NCBI RefSeq assembly: GCF_000516985.1
Contig: NW_006917093.1
Span: 620,001 to 684,000, forward strand
Length of the DNA: 64,000 nucleotides
DNA from: Pestalotiopsis fici W106-1
Lineage: Eukaryota; Ascomycota; Sordariomycetes; Amphisphaeriales; Sporocadaceae
Direction: 5' to 3'
This document shows, piece after piece, positions 9,334-21,902 of this stretch; the first letter of the stretch is position 1; each line of letters begins with the position of its first letter. The notes under the pieces are model-generated. The model did no database searches. It saw only the letters and a program-made list of their open reading frames with translations, and was not told where the DNA came from. The translations under genes were made by a program, and so were the position numbers.

Positions 9334-10597
9334 GGGGGGGGCGGGAAGGGGTTTCTCCACTGCATACATCCTGTTGGTCCGAAATAGGTAATTGCACCGC
9401 CATTCCCAGAACATCTGCGCATGCAGCCAAAATATTGCAACCGTGGGATACAGCACCGGTGGTATTTATCAGGTACCATCGTCCACGACTGCACCTCCGC
9501 CCTTTCCCAAAAAGAACCAACAACTTCTGGCTGCATTTACCAACGTGGTACCTGCATAGGGGCCAGGCCCGTAGTAAGATTAAGTAGGTAGCTATGGGCA
9601 AACCATGCCTACGGGACATCCGAGAAGCTGCCTTTGATCACGTCCAGGACCCAGAATACTTATGGTGTGGTAATCTGAGAGTCTGCCGAGTGAACCCAAC
9701 GTATGCAGCGCACAAGAATAGAGTACATATGACGCCCTCCGCAGAGATACGGACTTCAGCGGCCACCCGTGGGTCTTGTGTACGCAAGTCTAAGTACCCA
9801 GGTAGACAAGTTGATAGTTATACAAAGTGATCAGAGCATGAAGAATCTATTGCGCATGGTCCATACCGCACCCATAGACCGGTGAATGTTATCAGGTTGT
9901 CCATAGTTAGACACCAGAGGTGTTTAGATGAGCGAGGTTGTATAGATTGATGAGTTGGTTAATTATCTGTACGTATCTATGGGAGTGGTAGAAGATACAT
10001 GTATGTATATCGTAGAATATAGTGGATCATGTAGACCAGATGGCTGGGCAACTATTCTAATAAGAGGATGCCATGATGGGCCATTGTGGAGGACGCCTAT
10101 GAAAGTGTATACCTATACATAGTATTTTACTATGAATGCAGAAACTAACATATACGACCACATCCGCTCTGCCTTGGATTAACTAGAGACCGCCCATTGT
10201 CGCATAAGGGCATGGTATATCACATACGCTGGGATATGATAATGATAGCATACCTATTAATTAACACTAGGGCGTTATCTGAGGTCTATCAGGAAAGCAA
10301 TACGTTGATCCATACTTGCCTGCTCCGGGATTCTTCCCACCAGTGGGGGTCAATAGCAGATAATGACAAGGTGGAGAGTCTTGCTCTTAGCTAAAGTTTG
10401 CTATGGGAAGCTATAATATTATACCTCTGAATTGAGCTGCAGCTCTAGCTAGTAGCCGGTATGCATGGCGCTTCTTTTATACGTAGTCACCTTGCCATCA
10501 GCGTTCACCTTCACATCTTTGTAAATATTTCTTAGACTCCTAACAAACGAAAAGATTCAATTAGAGTAAGAATAGGAGAATATTAGATACAAGCTCT
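9334..10597. other. AT-rich gene-free region
   Basis: About 1.26 kb with many short runs of agata/tatac-type sequence and no open frame with protein-like composition. The part near 10560-10597 is the presumed 3' untranslated region of the LysM gene. I see no other element. Confidence 0.4.
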
Positions 10598-13188
10598 TTA
10601 AGTGCAGGTTCCGAAATCCGACTGGCAGCCAGTTCCACAGTTATCACTGCTGCTGCCGCAGTATCCCCACTGGGAGCAGCAGGATCCGAACTGAGAGCCG
10701 GCGCAACTGTAGGCATTGTCACCGCCGCAAGTTCCATCCGGGCTAACAACAATACCACCATCCTCATCACAGATGCCGAAGGCCATCTGACACCCGCTGC
10801 CGCAATAGGTCGAACCGGAGCCGCAGTACCCGCTGGAGGAGCAGCAGTCGCCAAATGCTGAGCCGGCGCACGACATATCTCTTGCTGCAGTGCCGCACGT
10901 TCCGTCGGTGCTGACGTTGGACGTTGTCGTTGGCATGGGCGTAGTGGTGATGCTGGTAGCCGTAGTCGCACCGGACATCGTGGTGGTGGTGCCAGCAGCG
11001 CCGTCCACACCGATACAGACGTAGTAGTCAGGCCAAAGTGTACTGCAGTCGGAGCCTAGTGCTGGATTCCACTCGTAGAGCTCGTCGAGGGTGATCCCAT
11101 GATCGTTGGCGATGGCCCAGCATCCGTCACCAGTCACCACCTTGTAGAAGCTGGTGCAACCCAATACCATGCCGCTCTGAGTAGGCGTGGGTGTGACGAC
11201 GCCCGTCCTCGCGGCTGTGGTCGTGGCCGTGTCCACCGTGGTGGGCGTGGCACCTGTTGTGGTCGTCCCTGTCTCGGAGTCGGTGCTGCTGAAGGGGTAC
11301 GAGCCCTCCTCCGAAGTGGAGTAGCAGTAGTACGTTCCCGTAACGAAACCAGAACAGTCTGCACCTACAGAGGGGTTGCATTCGTAGAACCAGTCAAAGC
11401 TCATGCGTAGCAGGAGGACGTGGGCGTCGCAAGAAAGCACTGCGAGGAACCATCTCGTACATCCCTCGATCTCGCCGGCCGCGCGTGGGGAGACCGGGAC
11501 CGCGGTTGTTGCCGCTGCCGGGGTCGGGCTGGCGAGCACGCGGCAGTACGAGACGCTCGGAGCCAGCGTGCAGTCGTAGTCGTACGTCTTACTTGCCGCA
11601 TCTTCGGCGTTCTGGTCCAGACTGGGGTTCCACAGGACGAACTGCTCGTTACTAAGCTCGTTCGATTGGGCCGCCTCCCAGCAGGTGTTCGGGGCGCTGA
11701 GAGAGTCGTTCCACCAGAAGTATTCCCAGCAGTCGTCGCGGGTGTTATTGGCCAGCGGGATGACGATGGAGTCTCCGCTCTCGACCCAGGGGTCCACGTA
11801 CTCAACCTCCGTGGTCTCCTCCGGCTCAAAGGTATAGTCCGGAGTCTCCTCAACATAGCCTGGGTAGTCTTCAATCTTGCCAACAGGCGCCACGCAGTAC
11901 GAGGTGTCGGCCCACAGGTTGGTGCAGTTCTGTTCGACCATTGGGTTTAGGAAGATGAGGTCGCCTAACGAAATGCCATACTTGAGCTCGACTGTACCGC
12001 AGTCTTCGCCAGCTTGCACCTCATGGTAGAGCCCACAATTGGTAGTAGTGTTTGGGGCAACATTGGAAGGGACTACAGCCGGGTCGGTGTATGTTGCGCT
12101 GTCCGTGTTGTTCACAAGGCCGTACTCGCCAAGAGGGTTTGTCAAACACAGGGTCTGGCCCGCGAAAAGGTCAATGTTGCTGCATAGACCGTTGATAAAT
12201 GGATTCCAAGACCGCAGCGAAGCTTGACTAATGTCTTGTGCCTCGCTTATGCTGTGACAAGTATCGCTCTCTTCGATCACGTAGACGGTGCATTGGTTTC
12301 TGATACATAGGGTTCCAGAGGTGGGGAAGTCTGCCAGGCTGTAATTCAGGCCGTTGGCAGTGATTAGATCATGTGTTGCTACACCCTGAGATAGAGAAAC
12401 ACTCAAGTATGTGTCGTCAATCTGCACCTCATATTGGCTGGTACAGTCTGCCGTTGCCGTTGGCCTGATATTGTCAGCTCCGAATAGTCTGATCATGTTT
12501 GGGGCAAAACTTGCGATGAGATGACCAAAGGTTCAACGGTCATGGTGACTGGAGGCCCGTCATAGCCACAGCTCGAACTTATGGAAGCGTAGATGGATTG
12601 CATCTCTTCGGGAGCTGAGTCAACTGGTGATGAAGCCTGGATGTAGGCAGTTTTTAGGTAGCATTCATCACACTCCGGGTTCTCGGCCTTATTGGCGCCG
12701 TCCTGGAACCACAGGTTACAATATTCATCGCTAACGAGTTTTAGAACCATGATAAGAACGGCAAACTTTCGGGAAGAATCTCACCTTCGCCTCAGACATG
12801 TGAGATTATAACCGTAGATTGCCTTGTCTGTGAGGTACGTGACAGGCCAAGTAGAGCCTTCCGAGACACTGTAATATGTGACTTCGGAGCCACAGCTCGA
12901 TATGAGAGCGCTACGGTGCTCCTGAAGGCTATTGAAGCAAGTGCTGGTACAAAGGGCATCCAGGATGGTCTGGTCAAGATCTGGCCAGAGGTTCGCGTAC
13001 AGCGATCCAATCGCCTGGTTGCATGACACATTTGCGTTGAATGTGTCCAGACACTCTTGAGAAGAACCAGTAAGCATCGAGCTGTCGGCATAGTTCAAAC
13101 GGTAATATGCATTCTGGGCACGAGCTGGCGTCAACCAGACGAAGATGTAAACAAGAAAGCTTACAATCCAATGCTTTGTTGCCGCCAT
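10598..13188 (-). CDS. secreted multi-LysM protein with two CBM18 chitin-binding domains
   Basis: Three exons: 13188-12785, 12730-12515 and 12464-10598, giving 828 residues. The start MAATKHWIVSFLVYIFVWL...ARA is a clear signal peptide. A Cys-rich N-terminal region follows (about 25-200). Then come about six LysM-type units (about 213-690), each with Cys pairs and WNP or ANGL motifs; unit 1 begins CTSQYEVQIDD. The fifth unit is degenerate and lacks the usual glycan-contact core. Two hevein-type CBM18 domains (about 731-776 and 785-828, with CCSSSGYCGSGSTYC and CCSQWGYCGSSSDNC) end the protein. Intron 2 (12514-12465) uses a GC donor (GCAAGT) and is the only solution that keeps phase. It lies head-to-head with the GH18 gene, an arrangement known from mycoparasitic Hypocreales. 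Likely role: extracellular chitin binding, either shielding the fungus's own hyphae or guiding the chitinase. Confidence 0.88.
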
Positions 13189-13969
13189 GGCTGCAAGGAC
13201 TGTCGTGATCGATGTTCGTCCAGGTTGATACAGGAGAGACCGATGAAGCACTGAAGGAGAATGGGGTCTGGCTTTTTTGTTTCAAGGCTGTATGATGGCG
13301 GGGTCAGGGAAATCCTGATGTAGCACAGCACGGTCGAACGTCTGGTCGATTCAAGGCGGAGGGAAATGCCGTGATCAAAATGGGAAATTTGGTTATAGTT
13401 GGTCTTTGCCAATTTCACTCTGCATCGGTCTCGCTCTTTTTGGAAGTTCTAGCCAGCACAAGTCTCGGGTCGAGAACCCTGAAGTATATTAATATCAGGT
13501 CAAATTAGATCATGACTAAATCCTTGTCCCGGCTCAGGTAGATCTGTTAACCGACCTGCGGCTCTCCCGATGCGGGCCGACGGGGGTTATAAACTAGCTC
13601 AACGAATAGAGTTTTTATCCCGCACTTTAGATAACTTCCATGGGGGGGTGTCTGAAAACACTATCCTTGGGCCTTCGGGGGCGGTTGGTCTATGGTGGTA
13701 GAATAGAGTCGCGATGCATGAAATAAAATTAGAGCTGAGACGTATCAGTGTATTCTTCTCGGAGATTGGTTTCGAATAGAGGAACTATTGTTCCTATGAA
13801 GACTGTTGGCGCGAACTCATGAACAGAACGAACTGTGCCGTAGGATCTGGTGGCATCGATGATCACATTTATTTGAGAGTCCCATACAAAATAATCCACC
13901 CTACAATGTTTAAAGTTCATCGTGAGGCGTGATACCATCCCTCACTACACATGACACTCGCTCGTAGCC
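13189..13969. promoter_or_regulatory. shared divergent promoter of the LysM and GH18 genes
   Basis: 781 bp separate the two start codons. No open frame of protein character is present. The spacer must hold both promoters, so shared regulation is likely. I did not identify a specific factor site with confidence. Confidence 0.6.
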
Positions 13970-16900
13970 ATGACGCTGTCTTGCATGATGGGCCGGCTCT
14001 CTTCACTCCTTTTACCACTCTGTTTCTTCTTTGCACTCTCTAAGGCAAACTCTATAGTTACTATTCCTGTGACTGATATTATACTTCCGCGGGAACTCGT
14101 TGCTCGCGCCAACTCCAGTGGCCAAACGTCGTCCTCTGCGACTTCCAATGACTTCACATGCGGTCCGGATAAGCCATGTGTCAACGGGGCTTGCTGTGGC
14201 AAGGACGGTTGGTGCGGGTAAGGTCTAGATTTCTCTCGATATGAGGTGGCTTCATTGACATGTATATCATAGTTACTCGTCTACTTACTGTGGTGATGGC
14301 TGTCAGTCTGACTGTGATGCCACCGCCGAGTGTGGACAATACGCCGATCCTCCGGGAACTACCTGCCCACTGAATGTTTGCTGCAGTGAGTTCGGTTTCT
14401 GCGGAACCACAGAAGAGTGAGTGCGGGTATCATGCTGCGACCATACAAATATCACCATTGCTCACGGAAGTAGATTCTGCGCCGATGGGTGCCAGTCCAA
14501 CTGTGATCAACCCAAGCCCTCAGTAGCCAAGACCAATGTGCAACAGAAAATCATTGCATACTGGGAAGGCTGGAACGAGAACAAGGCATGTGAGAACATG
14601 ACTCCAGATGAGATTCCCATCTACGACATCAGTCATCTGATCTTTGCTTTTGGATTCATCACGCCCGGGGACTTCAGCATCACGAACATGCCTGATGTGG
14701 GAGCTGAGTTATTCGAGCAAGTCACCTATCTGAAGAATAAGAACCCATCCCTTACAATCATGATCGCTTTGGGAGGATGGACACATAATGATCCAGGCAA
14801 GTGGCAGCCAGTCTTTGGTGACATGGTCTCTACGGAGGAGAATCGCCAAACATTTATCAAAAAACTCCTAGGGTTCTTGGCGCAATACGGCTTTGATGGT
14901 GTTGACTTTGACTGGGAGTATCCCGGTGCTGACGATCGTGGTGGCCATGATGACGATGGTGCCAACTACACTCAGTTCTTGAAGGAACTGCGGCAGGCCA
15001 TCAGATCCAGTGGTCGCGACTACGTTGTCACTTTTACGGCCCCGACGTCGTACTGGTACCTCCGCCACTTTGACCTGAGAGCCATGACCGAGTACGTCAA
15101 CTGGATCAATCTCATGTCCTATGACCTGCACGGCACCTGGGATGCAGATAACGCCATCGGCAGTCAAGTATTGGCGCATACCAACATCACTGAGATTGAC
15201 TTGGCATTAGATCTGGTATGCGGCCTCACTACTCATTGCATGAACTGTGTCAGGCTAACACTCGATACCTAGTTTTGGCGTAACGACATATCTCCAAGTG
15301 ACATAGTTCTTGGCCTGGGCTTTTACGGACGTTCCTTCAAACTGGAGAACTCTGCGTGCTATAAGCCTGGCTGCCCATTTGTCAGTGGTGGCGACAAGGG
15401 CAAGTGTACTGATACAACAGGGTTCTTGTCCTACAGCGGTGAGCACCATTACTTAGTTGCCCTTAATTGAGGAGTATATAATTAACATGTCACAGAAATC
15501 ATGAACATCCTTGATTCAACTAATGCCAAGCCGACATACGATGAAGCCGCCAAGGTCAACTACATCATGTACGGACAAAACAACTGGATCTCATATGACG
15601 ACGCCAGGACGTTTCAGGATAAGATCGACTTCGCGAATGAGCGAGGATTGGGTGGCATCATGATCTGGGCCATAGACCTTGACGATGCCCAACACACAGC
15701 TCTGGGTGCGCTGACTGGGAACGGAGGCCTGGAGGATGAAGACAGTGATGATACCGGGTTCACGATCACGAACGGATTTGCCTATTCGGATGCATCCGGT
15801 ATCGGACACTCTACTGACGATGCCTCCAAGTGTCGCATCACCGACTGCAACGGTTTCTGTACTCAGGCAGAGACTGCTGTCGGGAGAGTAAAGTCGGACA
15901 ATGGAAACAACGCGTGAGTCCGATCCTATTGTCATGTTCTCGGAATTCTTGCCTAACCTCGATATACAGATGTGGCGGAGAATCCAAAAAAGCCCGTTGG
16001 ATCTGCTGTCCTGCCTGGACGAGTCTGACTGCTGATGACTGCCATTGGAATGCTGGAGGCGGCGCCGTCAAGACTGACTGCTCTGGAAAGTGCAATGTCG
16101 GCGATATCAACATGTTCTCAGATTCATGGGGTTGGACTGGCGACTTGAAAAAAGGGAGCTACGATTACAAGTGTCTGAGGTACGCTCTCAACCTTCTCCC
16201 ATTCCTCGACCTGACTTATCCTCTCTCTCGGCACAAAATTCAGAGCCTTTCCTTTTGGTTAAGGCACCCGCTAATATTTCTTAGGGGCAAGAAAGTATTC
16301 TGCTGCAAGGCGGGCAACCTTCATCAGTATCTAGATATATGCTCCTGGACAGGTTGCGAAGAGGCCTGCCCCAGCGACAAGCAGAATGTCCTGACGTGGG
16401 ATGCCGGTGGTCCCATTGGCGGCGACAATTCGAGATGCGATAGCTACTCCAGCGGCGATATTTTCACGAACCCTACCCCGGTGGGCGATTCGTCAGATCC
16501 AAAAGTCGGCACGGTCGGTAAGCGCAAATTGTGCTGCCCGCAGAAGGACTCATTCAAGAACTGCGCTTGGAAGGGCAACAAGATTTGCTCAGAGCTGTGC
16601 AGCGTAAGTAGCACACCTTACTGGTCCAAGATGGGCAATGACTTCCCTTCATCCAATGGGCATTTCCATTATTGCAAGATTCAATTAGGTAGTCATTTGC
16701 AACGCTGACATTGTGTGGAATGATAGGACGGCCAAATAACGCTGGATCTTGATCCTCAGGGCCAAGGAGGTTACTACTGTGCCAACGGTAAGAGTCCAAC
16801 CACAGTCCACCACCAGCGTCATTTGGGAGAGACTGTATGCTAATTTTGAGCAGGTCGCCAACAAGTCTTCTGCTGTGACCCCCCAGGACACGCAAATCAA

Positions 16901-19851
16901 CCTTTCCTTCCGGTAGATCTCGACCGGATCTTTCCCCCTGATTACTTACCGGCCGCAGATGCTGTTCCCCAATTCGAGCTGATCAACTTCAATGGAGGTA
17001 TCGGCTCTGAAGACCCCAATATGACCGGTGTTGCCTTTTTCCTGCTAGCGGGATCCGACACGGCGATTGCCTCCATGTCGAAGCGTGGGAACCCCGGCGT
17101 TCACTTTCTTGACTGCCCCAATAACCTGATGGATGCAGCTGTGGACAAGACTCATTCCGCTCGAGTCATCTGTATGGATGTAGATGTAGCGAGCTGCTTT
17201 GCCTTGACCAAGAATGGTGTCGAGGGAACGATTGTGCACATGCCAGACACTTGCGGAAATGGGTCGTACGCTCGAGCTGTGTCCCTTGAGCCTTCGCAGG
17301 ACCAGTCTATCCCAATTGAGCTGGCAATGGAAAACCCGACATCTGCGGTTTACGATTTCGTATTTGATTACAACATGGCTCTTGTCCGCCGAGATGCAGG
17401 GTCCTACTCCATCCGCATGGATTATTCTAATGTGCATGGCTACTGGGATGCTGTAGTCGACTCACCTGGGAAGTCCAAGCGTAGCCTGGACGATCTGATT
17501 GGCCGTTTCTACGCAGACAACCGTGATGACTGGTTCAGCACCTACGATGGTCTTGCCTTCGACAAGTCTGCCAGCCTCAGCGACATTGACAAGACATCGG
17601 TTGACCACCTCGTCTTCTTCGATGCCCAGATGTGTACAACTGATGAGGGCCGTAGCGGACAAGGCATAGCCATCGCCATCAACGGTACACTTGACGTCAA
17701 TTTCTACTATGGTTTCTCGCTTATCGCTACCTGGGACCCAACTGGGTCTGTTATAGTGCACCAATCGGCTGGATTTTTGCACCCAGTTGGCACGACGACT
17801 GCAACCTTCACCGTTGCAGGTATCGGTACTCTTGACAGCTCCAAGAAGCTCAACGGAGATTCCATCACAAAGCTGAGCGGCAAGTCCTCTATGGGAGGAC
17901 ACAGCCTCTTCCATGGCTGGGCTTCCTTCTCCCCTTACAGAGAGGATGGTGTGCAGTTGAAGACTACCAGCGATAACTCCAGGGAGGTATCCTTCAATGG
18001 TTATATGGAGCTCAATACCAGAGCGTAAGTGTTGCTTTTATATGGCCTCTCGACCCAGGAAGAACCCAAACTGACTATCTTGATAGCGATTGGGGCAGCA
18101 CGACAGTGCACTTCCCGGGCGATCCGTCAGATAATGCCAAAGACTTTACCGCGAGTCGGAACATCAACTTGACCCCAGTTGGCAATGATGCCTCTACGTC
18201 CAAGATTAGCGTCGCCAATATTGTGACGCTCGGTATGGACGTCCAACTGGCGTTTTCAAAGCCGTACCAGTCAGCCGTGGCTGGCACCCTACCTGACATG
18301 TCTGTCACACAGACCCTTACGGCGTTGTACACGCTGGAGGGTAGCGAGACGGAAGTATGCCTTTCCACAGGCGTAATACAAACCCAAAGCGTTGGACTAG
18401 TCGACGGAGCCTACGTAGGATGGACCAGTTCATACAATCGTCAATATCTCACCAAGGCCCGAGATGTGCTGAAGAGAGAGTGCTTCTTAGGGATCGAGGC
18501 TCGATCCGCAAAGTCGGAGATGGACGTCTTAACTGACGTGCAGGGTCTAACCGCGAAGAAAGACAAGCGTCAAAATCGATCTGTCCCGGGGGACTTCAGT
18601 CACTTTGTAGACTTGCCAGACTTGACGGATCTGATCAACAGAGAGGCTTCGAAGTCCGACACGCCAGAAATCAGCTGCAATGGCTGCGGTAGTTGTGTGG
18701 TTTCTGTGGACTCCGATGACAACTTTTGCTGCAACTGTGCTTGGCTCCCGCCAGAGGATGACTCCTTGGCACACACGACCATCAGCTATAAGCGGTCTGT
18801 ATTCGAGCCCCTCATGAGAGATGCACACATACTTGAAGACAGGACCGCTGATCGTTTTGGTATTGGCGATGGTTCCAAGGATATTGCCTTCTGGGATACA
18901 ACAGACTTCTGGCTCGGGACTTCGATTCAACCCGTCACGGTAGTGTCAGAGATATACCCGGCATTTCCGAATTACTTCATGAACCCCAACACGAACCAAG
19001 ACTGGGACAGCTCTCCCAAAGCATCTAGTGTCAAGAAATATTTTCATAACTCCAGTGCCGTTTGTACCTCATTTGACGTGGCGCAATCGAACACCTACGG
19101 GACGATCTATCCCTGGCCCAAGAAAGGATACCATGGGTACACGTACAGACGTGGACAGGCGTACCATATGGAATACCAGACAGAGCACGTTTTCGAGGGT
19201 CAAACCATTGCGCGGTTTTTCACCCAATGGCTGCCAAACCTCACGGACCAGACTCGACGGCGCCAAAAGCTGTGGACAGAGTCCTTCATCTTGTCGCCAA
19301 ACTCCTTCTGGGGCGGAAAACCTTTTGTGCACAGACTTGTGGACCAGCTCGGCTCCAAGGACCACCCGGAGCGGCTGACAGTCTTCATGTCGCGCCCTAA
19401 TGGCATGAAAGGGGCGTTGTTCGGCGGGAGGGTGGCCCTAACTGAGGCGACATTCCGCGGCTATGACAAGGGAGGAGATCAACTGCTCGCGGCCCGACAG
19501 CTAGGCATGATCTTCACGTACATGAATATCGACACGGTGTGGGAGTCATTCTGCAGCTCGTACAACGGCATGCTGGCTGACTTGCAGCATTTTGATAATT
19601 GGTACCAAGACCAGACGGGCGCCGACAGCTACCTTGCTGACGAGTGGCCGAGCTTCATTCGCAGCGAGCTTGACATGGTGGTCAAACGCGCCCGAGCTGA
19701 TCTTCGGATGATGAATCAGGCCAAAGACGCTGCGGGTATTCGGTTCGCAACATTTTGGGCAACGGTGATGAACACAGAGATCCTCAAAGTCAAGCTGGAA
19801 AGAACTGACAAGTGTACCAACCTACCTGCGACCACCCTTGGCCCAACATAG
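13970..19851 (+). CDS. large secreted GH18 chitinase, subgroup C (killer-toxin-subunit-like), with two CBM18 domains
   Basis: Ten exons: 13970-14217, 14273-14416, 14474-15215, 15273-15438, 15496-15913, 15970-16179, 16285-16603, 16727-16787, 16854-18024 and 18087-19851. All introns are GT-AG and phases agree; the protein has 1747 residues. It has a signal peptide (hydrophobic LSSLLLPLCFFFAL). Two CBM18 domains lie at about 62-98 and 110-142; each spans an intron. The GH18 barrel (about 150-510) has the catalytic signature DGVDFDWE, with acid/base Glu at residue 279, and the terminal strand GGIMIWAID. A Cys-rich region (about 545-790) and a long C-terminal part (about 790-1747) follow. The latter resembles the large extension of subgroup C chitinases, whose catalytic part is related to the exochitinase subunit of yeast zymocin. 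Start could be one of the nearby Met codons (13985 or 13988). It probably hydrolyses chitin in fungal or host walls. The role of the extension is unknown. Confidence 0.92.
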
Positions 19852-20287
19852 GCTGGATGGTCACCTCTATCCTCCATAAACACAAGATTTTTTTGCCATG
19901 TAGACCTTGATATTGTACATTGAATTAGGAGCCTAGATAATCAGCAATGTACAGTATTTGTGACTTTGTGGACTTGGTGCACCGTTCTGTCATTGGTGCT
20001 TGCGCTAATGATCTTGGGTCAATTTCCTATTATTGTTAACCATATACCTCCTAACAACTTCCTCTGGGGTATGTATGCGAATTTCCGGGCGGTTGGTTTG
20101 CAAGATCGTGTAAAGGAGACCTTGGAGCTGACAACTTCCGGCCTCCACCGTGAGCGTCAGTCAGACTTTCTACAAAGCCCACCATCATGGGTCTTTAGGT
20201 CCGACAGCAACTCTGTGAGGTTTGCGTCGCAGATTTCTAATAGGTAGGATTTCGCCATCAGCCGGAGGTGTTTAATTGTCAGCGAGA
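19852..20287. other. tail-to-tail intergenic region
   Basis: 436 bp between the stop of the chitinase and the stop of the minus-strand pseudokinase gene. It holds both 3' ends. A short open frame at 19960-20247 is not protein-like. Confidence 0.4.
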
Positions 20288-21370
20288 TTAACGGAAGCCT
20301 AGAACCTCACTTGAACCTTGAAATAATCCTGTGGCGTCGAATCCTTGCAGGTCGTCCCCGTCGTTTACTGACCAGCCTTGCTCTTCTACCAGTGAAATCA
20401 GAGCCCTTTTAATCTCTTCGGCACTATTATAGTCCCCATTCCAGCTTTTTCGTATGATATCTCCCATAAATTCCGGCTCCAATACCGGCCAGGCTTTCTG
20501 TGATACTAGTGAGCCAATTTCGGTTTCGTTAAGACCCATCCGATCACCCGGGAAATACGAGGTCATTAACCGGAAAACCATGCAAGCCCACTGATACAAG
20601 TCAAACTGGCGGGTCGGAAACGGACGACAACGACCCTGCTTAGGACCGAGGCCCGTCTCGCTAAAGGCATCGCCGCCGTAAAACTCGGCCTCGTAATACC
20701 GACCGCCGTGGTCGAGGCGACGGTAGCCCGCGAAGGGAAAGCCGACCACGGATAGCGACAGCGATGGTAAGGCAGATAGCAAGCACAGGTCCTCGCTAAA
20801 ATCGCCGCAAACGACGTCGTGCGAGTGCATAAAGGCCAGGGCCGAGAGGGCATGGAGCGCCCACTGATATACGAGAGGTCGGCAGCGGTCCACGACTCGG
20901 CATGCGGCAGACTGTACTAGGGCTTGGGGGTACAGCTCTGATTTGTGCTCTGCGAGGAACTGCTTGAGCGGTGGACCGGATGACCGGGCCAGTATCGGAA
21001 ATCCTGTCCAAGCATCTGGTCGAATAAATCTGGGAAGAGTTTAGTTATATGGGCACGCTCCCGTGGCAAGGAATAAAACTTACGGAACCAGCCGGCGATG
21101 GGCTGTGCTTATCTGCTTGTAGATTAAGCACGTTTTCCAGCACAACCTTGTGTCGTAGCCAGTGCGCCACTGCGCGTCCAGCGAGTCATCGCGTGCGTAG
21201 GAGTAATCGTGGGGGCACATAATAATCGAGTCCGCGTCGAAGTTTGATACGTATATAGGACCTAGGTCGGCATAAAACCATTCGCCCGGCCCCTCGCCGA
21301 CGGGTTGAGGGCGTGGCTCCGCGGGCGGCGGATCTGGGGGATCGGCGATGGCTTGTGCTGTCCGCGCCAT
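20288..21370 (-). CDS. protein-kinase-like protein, probably a pseudokinase
   Basis: Two exons: 21370-21084 and 21029-20288, 342 residues. The C-lobe is kinase-like: ALSALAFMHSHDVVCGDFSE matches the catalytic loop region, and PTRQFDLYQWACMVFRLMT matches the helix-F segment of small fungal kinases. Key residues are missing. The HRDxKxxN loop reads CGDFSEDL (Lys and Asn lost), the DFG position reads GFPF, and no VAIK-type lysine is visible in the N-lobe. Several related fungal proteins keep the fold without catalysis. It may therefore bind a partner rather than phosphorylate. It lies 532 bp from, and divergent to, a HET-domain gene. No signal peptide or membrane segment is seen. Alternative view: a very divergent active kinase. 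Confidence 0.75.
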
Positions 21371-21902
21371 AATAAAGTGATGCGATATTCACAAGGTGAT
21401 TGTCAATTCCAAGAAGTTGATGATTGTACAGTGTTAAGTCTGCAGTATTGTTGATCAAGGTGGTGCTTTCCTATTGGAGTTCAAACTGGTCTGATATGGG
21501 TGTCAATTGTGTGGTGTATTGATCTAGGTTCTGCGCCTCCAGCCTTGAGGAGGTGCACGCTTATTTGGATGTTCGATAATCTTTGAAAATGCAGCAGCCG
21601 GAGTATCTATGCATTGTCCTAGCGACATCTTGCCAGTGTTGGCCAGCACCTTCCATTCTTTATACAGCTCAAGAGCTAAGCGGGGTAAACGCAGGGGGTT
21701 GCTATCCTTTCGGTCTTCGGCCTTGTCAGTTCAACATACTTCAATTCTTGGATCAAACACGATCAATCTTGACGCATCGCACGCGATTTCAACCTCAATT
21801 CTCCCTGGTATCAAGACAAAACATCTATTCATTTTGTAACGATCTCGGACTGAGAGACATTTTGCACGATCCAAGACGAACTCAGCATTGACTTTCGGCA
21901 TA
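21371..21902. promoter_or_regulatory. divergent promoter of pseudokinase and HET genes
   Basis: 532 bp between the start codons. Short open frames on both strands (for example 21583-21891) are not protein-like. This should hold both promoters. Confidence 0.5.

Noticed and set aside
8967..9619. Open frames spanning the assembly gap
   Set aside because: They are translated through 100 N and contain only repeat sequence; no gene can be claimed.
11420..11950. Plus-strand 176-codon frame inside the LysM gene (and similar frames at 11099-11410)
   Set aside because: Arg/Gly/Val-rich shadow of the minus-strand coding sequence with no domain text.
12493..12750. Separate small gene ending at 12493 with TGA overlapping the ATG of a second gene
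   Set aside because: A GC-AG intron joins both parts in phase, and the first part supplies the signal peptide and Cys-rich region to the LysM part.
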